DNA from: Planctomycetota bacterium
Lineage (GTDB): Bacteria > Planctomycetota > Planctomycetia > Pirellulales > UBA1268
Length of the DNA: 42,658 nucleotides
Reading direction: 5' to 3'
Assembly: GCA_003669605.1 (NCBI GenBank)
Contig: QWOP01000015.1
Location: 1 to 42,658 of the forward strand
Below, in pieces: positions 38,275-42,658 of this stretch. Position 1 is the first letter of the stretch. Each line of letters opens with the position of its first letter. A program made the translations under genes and the position numbers. Under the pieces are notes generated by a model. It saw only the letters and a list, made by a program, of their open reading frames with translations, was not told the origin of the DNA and ran no database searches.

Positions 38275-38847
38275 CTACGACGGTGTCGTGCACTCTCCTG
38301 TGGCCAGTTTCTCACGCAGTGCCACCACCACGGGGGGGGTGACGAACTGGCGCAGAGCGTCATCGTCTGCCAGTGGCGTGATCTGCTTGAGCAGCGACGA
38401 CGAGATGTGGGAGTACTGCGAGTCGGACATGAGAAACACCGTCTCGACGCCGGGATCGAGTTTGCGGTTGGCGAGCGTCATGGTGAACTCGGCGTCGATG
38501 TCGGTCAGCGAGCGGACGCCGCGCAGCAAGACCTTCGCTCCCTGCTCGCGCACGAACGCCACCGACAGCCCGCCGTAGAGTTCGACACGGACGTTGGCGA
38601 GGTGGGCGACCGATGCCTTGACCAGCCAGACCCGCTCCTCCAGGGAGAACATGGGCTGCTTATCCGGATTGATCCCCACGCCAATCACGATGCCACCGAA
38701 GATCCGGCTGGCCCGCTCGATGACGTCCAGATGGCCGAGGGTAATCGGGTCAAACGACCCGGTGTAGACGGCCATCACCTCGGTTCCCGGGGAGGGACTG
38801 GGCTGTGGCCTCGCGGGGGCGGCGGGGGGGACCGGAGGGGGAGACAT
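38275..38847 (-). CDS. coaD: Phosphopantetheine adenylyltransferase
   Basis: CoaD makes dephospho-CoA from 4'-phosphopantetheine and ATP, the penultimate step of CoA synthesis. The conserved domain begins at 38775 with AVYTGSFDPITLGHLDVIERA (TxGH nucleotidyl-transferase motif) and includes LLRGVRSLTDIDAEF and the family ISSS near FLMSDSQYSHISSSLLKQI. The start is ambiguous: the ATG at 38847 has AGGAG 8 nt upstream and would add a 24-residue Pro/Ala-rich extension, while 38775 gives the normal 166-residue enzyme with only a weak GAGGTG. An ATG at 38919 is also open. The convergent mcsB stop is 5 nt away. Confidence 0.93.
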   Translation of the reverse strand: MSPPPVPPAAPARPQPSPSPGTEVMAVYTGSFDPITLGHLDVIERASRIFGGIVIGVGINPDKQPMFSLEERVWLVKASVAHLANVRVELYGGLSVAFVREQGAKVLLRGVRSLTDIDAEFTMTLANRKLDPGVETVFLMSDSQYSHISSSLLKQITPLADDDALRQFVTPPVVVALREKLATGECTTPS

Positions 38848-39011
38848 GGGGGCGACTCCTGGCGGGGAGGGGAGCACCGGGGAGATGGTTCGATGGTAGG
38901 ATTGGTCGTTTCCGGCCATAATCGCTCCCCGGTGGTGCTTCTCAGGCCGGGGATTATTCTTTGGCGAATCAGGGATAGCGAATCGGCCGTGCCGCAGGGA
39001 GATCCAGTCCG

Positions 39012-39197
39012 GTGACGAAGTTCTTGCCACTGACCGGGATGATCATCTCCGGGCTCATCGGAATTCTATTCCTTGCCGATCTCGCGGTCGGTTTCCCCTT
39101 CAGTCGGGTCAGCCTCCCCTTGGATGTGGGGTTTCTCGTCTCGAGCCTGATCCTCGCCTATCTCAGTTGGTCGGTGCTCGACACGGCGAAGAGCTGA
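39012..39197 (+). CDS. Small two-helix membrane protein
   Basis: A 61-residue protein with two hydrophobic helices (LTGMIISGLIGILFLADLAV at about 7-27 and VGFLVSSLILAYLSWSVL at about 39-57) separated by a short polar loop. The start is GTG at 39012 with GGGAG about 11 nt upstream. It lies divergent from coaD. Family and function are not recognised; the clean membrane-protein pattern and lack of a competing frame support it being real. Confidence 0.65.
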   Translation: MTKFLPLTGMIISGLIGILFLADLAVGFPFSRVSLPLDVGFLVSSLILAYLSWSVLDTAKS

Positions 39198-39201
39198 ATC
39201 A

Positions 39202-39300
39202 GAGCCGCTTGGTAGATCGGTCTGGGTTGGTCTATCGACCCGGGCTTCCTCCCTCTGCTGGTCAGAGTGGTCGGGGGTGGCCATGGTCCTCAAGCGGCTC
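39202..39300. repeat. Long-range 10-bp inverted repeat between convergent genes
   Basis: GAGCCGCTTG at 39202-39211 and CAAGCGGCTC at 39291-39300 are perfect complements separated by 79 nt. The second arm overlaps the last codons of the minus-strand gene ending at 39290. It could form a long stem in transcripts from either side. Confidence 0.4.
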
Positions 39301-40003
39301 GCAGGACCGATCCGCTGCGTGCATGATCGCCCGATCCGAGGAGCGCCGGAAGGTCAGCCGCCCGAGCCATTCGCACCCCGCAGCGCCGCCCAACGGAAGT
39401 GCACCACGCCAGTTGCCCGGAGAGCCGCTTGGCGGTCTCCTGCACCCCGCAGCCGGTGCCGGCATCGGCATGGATCACCAGCAGGGAGCCTGGTTGGATG
39501 TGACTGGCGGCGGCCCAGGACAGGAGCCGTTCGATGATCCCCTGGTTGGGGACGGATGCGGCCTGCACTTCCCACAGCCCCCACAGCACGCTGCGGCACG
39601 CCCAGCCCTCGGGGGCGGGACGACGGTTGCCCCGAGGCACGTCGTCGAACCGGTCGACCACGGCGGTGCGGATCCCACCATCGAGGAGAATGTCACGGGG
39701 CGGGAGCGTGGCGTTGCCGTGGATCACGACGGTGTCAACGGAGCCCGCCGACTGCCGCACAGTTGCCAACTGCTGTCTCAGTTCCTGACGGGAGATGGCT
39801 GAGGTGGTGTCCAGCGACAGCGCCCAGTTGGCGTCGGCTTCCTCGGTGGCCAGACGGACAAGATCGGAGCGATCGGCAACCCACGTCACCGGCACGCCAC
39901 TGGCTCTGGGCTCCGCAGCGAGGGTCCGAAAGGCTGTCGCGCTGGTCCCGGCGGGCACGCCGCAGAGAATGATCACAGTTGCCGGTGACTGGTCGTGGGG
40001 CAC
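39290..40003 (-). CDS. Unrecognised cytosolic protein
   Basis: A 237-residue protein without a firm family. It has alternating strand-like segments (ATVIILCGVPAG, TVVIHGNATL, SLLVIHADAGTG) as in an alpha/beta fold, and the motif RRPAPEGWACRSVLWGLWEV, which loosely recalls the C-terminal part of planctomycete polysaccharide-deacetylase-like proteins; that resemblance is weak. No signal peptide or membrane helix is present. The start is GTG at 40003 with GGAGG 5 nt upstream, giving good support for translation. It is 173 nt downstream of cobA-hemD in the same orientation; the spacer holds nothing recognisable. Confidence 0.68.
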   Translation of the reverse strand: MPHDQSPATVIILCGVPAGTSATAFRTLAAEPRASGVPVTWVADRSDLVRLATEEADANWALSLDTTSAISRQELRQQLATVRQSAGSVDTVVIHGNATLPPRDILLDGGIRTAVVDRFDDVPRGNRRPAPEGWACRSVLWGLWEVQAASVPNQGIIERLLSWAAASHIQPGSLLVIHADAGTGCGVQETAKRLSGQLAWCTSVGRRCGVRMARAADLPALLGSGDHARSGSVLRAA

Positions 40004-40176
40004 GTCATCCTCCCGCCTGTGGGTGGCTCACGCCGTGGGTGGGGGCAAGGGCGTGGCGGCGTTGCTTTCCTGATGGTGGTCATATCGTCGTCCGGTCGCA
40101 TTGGGCTGGAGCCGCGCTTGGAAACGGCGGTGCCATCCTCACTCACCGGCCGTTGTGGTTCGCCCCAGAATGACAG

Positions 40177-41859
40177 TCAGGACGATCGCAGCGGTGACGG
40201 GGCCTGTGCGGCCTCGAGGGAGGCCTCGAAGGCGGCCATCGCCTCGCCGAGCGCTCGGCCGGTGGCCTCGGCCGCCTCGACCGTGGCCGGGTATCCAGCC
40301 GCCGCGAGCGCCCCCGATGTCACCGGGCTGAGGCTCGCGATCTTCCACGACAGCATCCGTTTTCCAAACATCCGGATCGCCGACTCGGCCACAGCCGGAC
40401 TGGTGGCCGTAATCCAATCGATCGATTCTCGATCGATGGCAGCAAGCGCGTCTGGTTCGAGGGGCGGGGCGGGCTGGCTCTGATAGGCCGCGACTTCGAC
40501 CACATCGTGCCCTGCCGCTTCGAATTCTCTCCGCATCACCTCTCGGCCCCGGTCAGCCCGCACCAGGAGGATCCTGCCGGAGCGAAACGTGGGGAGAATC
40601 GCTTCCACGACCCCTTCGGAGGAGAACACCCCAGGCTGCAGATCGCAGACGAAACCGGCCGCCTCGAGCGCCTGGCGTGTGGCCGGGCCGATGGCCGCCA
40701 GCCGCGCCGTACCGATGGCCCGCCCGTCTTTTCCAGCCCCCCGCAGCCGGGTGAGAAAACCCTGCACGCCGTTGACACTGGCAAACACAATCCAGTCGAA
40801 AGTCCCTACCTCGGCGATCGCCAGATCGAGTCGTTGCCAGGACTCCGGTGCCACGATCCGCAGCGCCGGGATGTGGAGGCAGGAGCCCCCCAAGGCGGCG
40901 ATCGTCCCAGCCAGATCGTCCCCCTGCCCCGCCGGCCGGGTCACCAACACGCGGCGGCCAGCCAAGGGGAGGGACGGCTTCGCGACGGAGGGGAATCTGG
41001 CCGGCGACGATGCGTGCGTGGCCAATCCGGCCGACACGGCCCCCACGATCACCACGGCCGGTGCTTGCCAGCGGTGCTCAAGGAAGGCCGCCGAGCAGGC
41101 TCCCAGGGTGGTTGTGGCAACCTCTTGGTCGGGCCAAGAACATCGGCTCACGACCGTTACCGGCGTGTCGGCGGGCATGCCCGCGGCGATCAGTTCTCCG
41201 GCCCAGCGGTCGGCTTGATCAACCCCCATGTAGACCGCCAGCGTACCGGGGCGGGTCGCGAGGGAGCCGAAGTCAAGCACCACAGACTTCTCGTCGGCTT
41301 CGTGCCCGGTGAGGATCGTGAGGTGCGAGGCGCTGGCCCTGCTGGTCAGCGGAACTCCAGCGGCCGCGGCGGCGGCCAGTGCTGCGGTGACGCCGGGAAC
41401 GATCTCCCAGGGGATGCCCGCTTCACGCACCGGGGCGAGTTCTTCCGCCAGCCGCCCGAAGATCCCCGGGTCGCCCCCCTTGAGTCGCACCACCCTGCGG
41501 CCGCCGCGTGCGAGGTCGACCAGCAGTCTTCCCGCCACTTCACCAGGGTCTTCTCCGGTCATCAAGCGGGGCACGGGGACACGCTGCACCTCGACTGGCA
41601 ACCGTTCCAGCAACGCCATCGGCACCAAGGCGTCGAAGACGACGCAGTCGGCCGCGCGGAGTCGTTCCAGTGCCCGGACCGTCAGCAGGTCGGGGTGGCC
41701 CGGACCGGCCCCCACAAATGCCACGTGGCCATCCCCGTCGTTGCCGCCGGAAAACGCCCCCGCACGAGGGGCCGCTGGGGGTGCCACCGCGGCCACCGTC
41801 GATTCTCCACCGGCTGATGGTTCCGGGAGCGGTGCAGTGGGTGGCGACGGCTGGGGCAT
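40177..41859 (-). CDS. cobA-hemD: Uroporphyrinogen-III C-methyltransferase / synthase fusion
   Basis: A 560-residue fusion of two tetrapyrrole enzymes. Residues about 45-285 form the SUMT/CobA domain that methylates uroporphyrinogen III to precorrin-2 (FVGAGPGHPDLLTVRALERL, LKGGDPGIFGRLAEEL, PVTVVSRCSWPDQE). Residues about 305-560 are HemD, uroporphyrinogen-III synthase (VLVTRPAGQGDDLAGTIAAL, WIVFASVNGVQGFLTRLR, AAIGPATRQALEAAG, DWITATSPAVAES). The synthase product is thus delivered to the methyltransferase, which leads to sirohaem or cobalamin, the cofactor of MetH in this window. The ATG at 41859 was chosen; the open frame continues to 42555 but its upstream part is a shadow. The first 45 residues are Pro/Ala/Gly-rich. 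No good Shine-Dalgarno is seen. Confidence 0.93.
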   Translation of the reverse strand: MPQPSPPTAPLPEPSAGGESTVAAVAPPAAPRAGAFSGGNDGDGHVAFVGAGPGHPDLLTVRALERLRAADCVVFDALVPMALLERLPVEVQRVPVPRLMTGEDPGEVAGRLLVDLARGGRRVVRLKGGDPGIFGRLAEELAPVREAGIPWEIVPGVTAALAAAAAAGVPLTSRASASHLTILTGHEADEKSVVLDFGSLATRPGTLAVYMGVDQADRWAGELIAAGMPADTPVTVVSRCSWPDQEVATTTLGACSAAFLEHRWQAPAVVIVGAVSAGLATHASSPARFPSVAKPSLPLAGRRVLVTRPAGQGDDLAGTIAALGGSCLHIPALRIVAPESWQRLDLAIAEVGTFDWIVFASVNGVQGFLTRLRGAGKDGRAIGTARLAAIGPATRQALEAAGFVCDLQPGVFSSEGVVEAILPTFRSGRILLVRADRGREVMRREFEAAGHDVVEVAAYQSQPAPPLEPDALAAIDRESIDWITATSPAVAESAIRMFGKRMLSWKIASLSPVTSGALAAAGYPATVEAAEATGRALGEAMAAFEASLEAAQAPSPLRSS

Positions 41860-41957
41860 GGCGGCGGAGGGGGAGTGGCGAGGAGTGAGCGAAGTCGCCG
41901 ATGCCGATTGAGGCGTGAGGCCGGCGGCACTACACTCTATGGTCTCCGCGGGCCGAT

Positions 41958-41975
41958 CGGCAGGGGAGCCTGCCG
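41958..41975. repeat. 7-bp inverted repeat in a divergent spacer
   Basis: CGGCAGG-GGAG-CCTGCCG is a perfect 7-bp stem with a 4-nt loop, 99 nt upstream of the cobA-hemD start and 164 nt upstream of the last gene. It could be an operator or an mRNA leader hairpin. Confidence 0.4.
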
Positions 41976-41995
41976 CGGAACGGTCGTGACTCCCG

Positions 41996-42035
41996 GTTCG
42001 GCAGTTCGGCTGCAAGTTCGGCAGTTTGGCTGTAA
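41996..42035 (+). repeat. 20-bp tandem duplication
   Basis: Two adjacent copies of GTTCGGCAGTTYGGCTGYAA, identical at 18 of 20 positions, in the 279-nt spacer between cobA-hemD and the last gene, about 100 nt before its start. Confidence 0.75.
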
Positions 42036-42138
42036 CTGGAGGTGCGGACCGTCGTGGGGGCCACATGCGGAAGGCCCCTGTTTCGCACCGATCGGCTCTG
42101 GACCGTGTCATCTTCCGAGGAATGCGCCGGCAGGCACC

Positions 42139-42658
42139 ATGGCCAACGATCCCCCATCCGGCCCGGTCGGCAACGCCGATCCATCGGCCTCCCCATCTTC
42201 CGCCCTGCTCTCCCCCGCCGAACGCTCGCGGTTGCTGCAGTGCTACCAACGGGGCATTCAGAATCTCACGGCCAACGCTGATTACGCGATCGAGATGTTC
42301 GCCGCCTGCGTGGTGGGTGACCCCGGAAACGCGGCCTATCTCCAGGCCATGCTGGGAATCCTGCGCAAGAAAAACCCCCCCAAGAAGTCGGGCGGATTGG
42401 CCGCCCTCTGGCCGGGCGGATCGAAGGGGGGATCGCTCCGCAAACTCGTCGCCGCCGGCCAGCAGCGAGACGTCATCAAGCAGGGGATCGACGCCCTCAA
42501 GGGGAATCCGTACGACGCACCGGCGCTCTTGGCGATGGCCGATGCTTGCGGGCACCTTTCCTTCCCCGACACCCGCCGGGTGTATCTGAAGAATGCCCTT
42601 GATGCGGCACCGGCCGACGCCGAGGTCAATCGGCAGTGTGCGGCATTCCTGGCCGACA
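42139..42658 (+). CDS. TPR-like protein, 5' part only
   Basis: An open frame from the ATG at 42139 that runs off the window after 173 codons without a stop. The sequence is helical: a Pro/Ser-rich start, then SPAERSRLLQCYQRGIQNLT, ANADYAIEMFAACVVGDPGN, AAYLQAMLGILRKKNPPKK, a basic Gly-rich segment, and TPR-like pairs (GIDALKGNPYDAPALLAMAD, TRRVYLKNALDAAPADAEVN). The ANADYAIEMF..DPGN pattern recalls TPR scaffold proteins of planctomycetes; this is from memory. There is no signal peptide. GAGG lies about 17 nt before the ATG, too far for a good Shine-Dalgarno, so the start is provisional. Confidence 0.75.
   Translation, partial: MANDPPSGPVGNADPSASPSSALLSPAERSRLLQCYQRGIQNLTANADYAIEMFAACVVGDPGNAAYLQAMLGILRKKNPPKKSGGLAALWPGGSKGGSLRKLVAAGQQRDVIKQGIDALKGNPYDAPALLAMADACGHLSFPDTRRVYLKNALDAAPADAEVNRQCAAFLAD

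Noticed and set aside
37157..38293. 378-codon minus-strand frame opposite mcsB
   Set aside because: His/Asp-rich shadow of an unambiguous McsB reading frame.
41860..42555. N-terminal extension of the CobA-HemD frame, which would start at 42555
   Set aside because: It is antisense to the start of the TPR-like gene, crosses the tandem repeat and shows no family similarity; CobA homology begins near residue 45 of the shorter product.

Overview
The window is a GC-rich, gene-dense stretch of a bacterial chromosome that looks like a member of the Planctomycetes, most likely the Pirellulales. The evidence is the paired planctomycete-type cytochrome C (PSD1) protein and DUF1501 protein, a signal-peptide-bearing ExbB/TolQ homologue followed by two ExbD genes, a DUF3500 protein, McsA/McsB, and several small proteins of planctomycete character. 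No rRNA, tRNA, CRISPR array, insertion sequence or prophage was found. The content is mostly housekeeping metabolism plus lineage-specific genes.

Layout. 1-2.7 kb: gcvT, gcvH and a lipoate-protein ligase (glycine cleavage and lipoylation of GcvH). 2.8-5.5 kb: an FHA protein, a small conserved-looking 91-residue protein and a TPR lipoprotein; the first two are each followed, just after the stop codon, by related ~115-120 nt non-coding elements. 5.6-8.6 kb: serC and serA (serine synthesis, feeding glycine and one-carbon metabolism). 8.7-15.1 kb: five co-directional genes (large exported repeat protein, exported TPR protein, ExbB, ExbD, ExbD) that form a proton-driven envelope machine without TonB or TolA. 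15.1-20 kb (minus strand): XerC/D-type recombinase and cobalamin-dependent methionine synthase. 20.2-21.9 kb: three genes joined by 4-nt overlaps (single-pass membrane protein, BY-kinase-like NTPase with an altered P-loop, ExeA-like AAA ATPase). 21.9-25.1 kb (minus): glycine oxidase-like ThiO, DUF3500 protein, MutM.

25.2-28.9 kb: trpB, trpA and a group-4 glycosyltransferase. 28.9-36.1 kb (minus): DUF1501, PSD1 cytochrome, an orphan ABC ATPase with degraded catalytic motifs, and trpE. 36.5-38.3 kb: mcsA-mcsB (protein-arginine phosphorylation). 38.3-42.7 kb: coaD (minus), a small two-helix membrane protein (plus), an unrecognised protein (minus), a CobA-HemD fusion (minus), and the 5' part of a TPR-like gene that runs off the window.

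Metabolically, serC/serA, gcvT/gcvH/lplA, metH and thiO all bear on serine, glycine and one-carbon flow, while trpA/trpB/trpE are split over two loci. The most distinctive non-coding signal is a set of short tandem repeats (9 to 20 bp units) just upstream of start codons (gcvT, serA, trpA, the ABC ATPase and the last gene). The gcvT and serA arrays both carry three copies of CCCCACAC. The best candidates for something undescribed are the three-gene overlapping ATPase cassette, the stop-codon-linked repeat element, and these start-proximal arrays.
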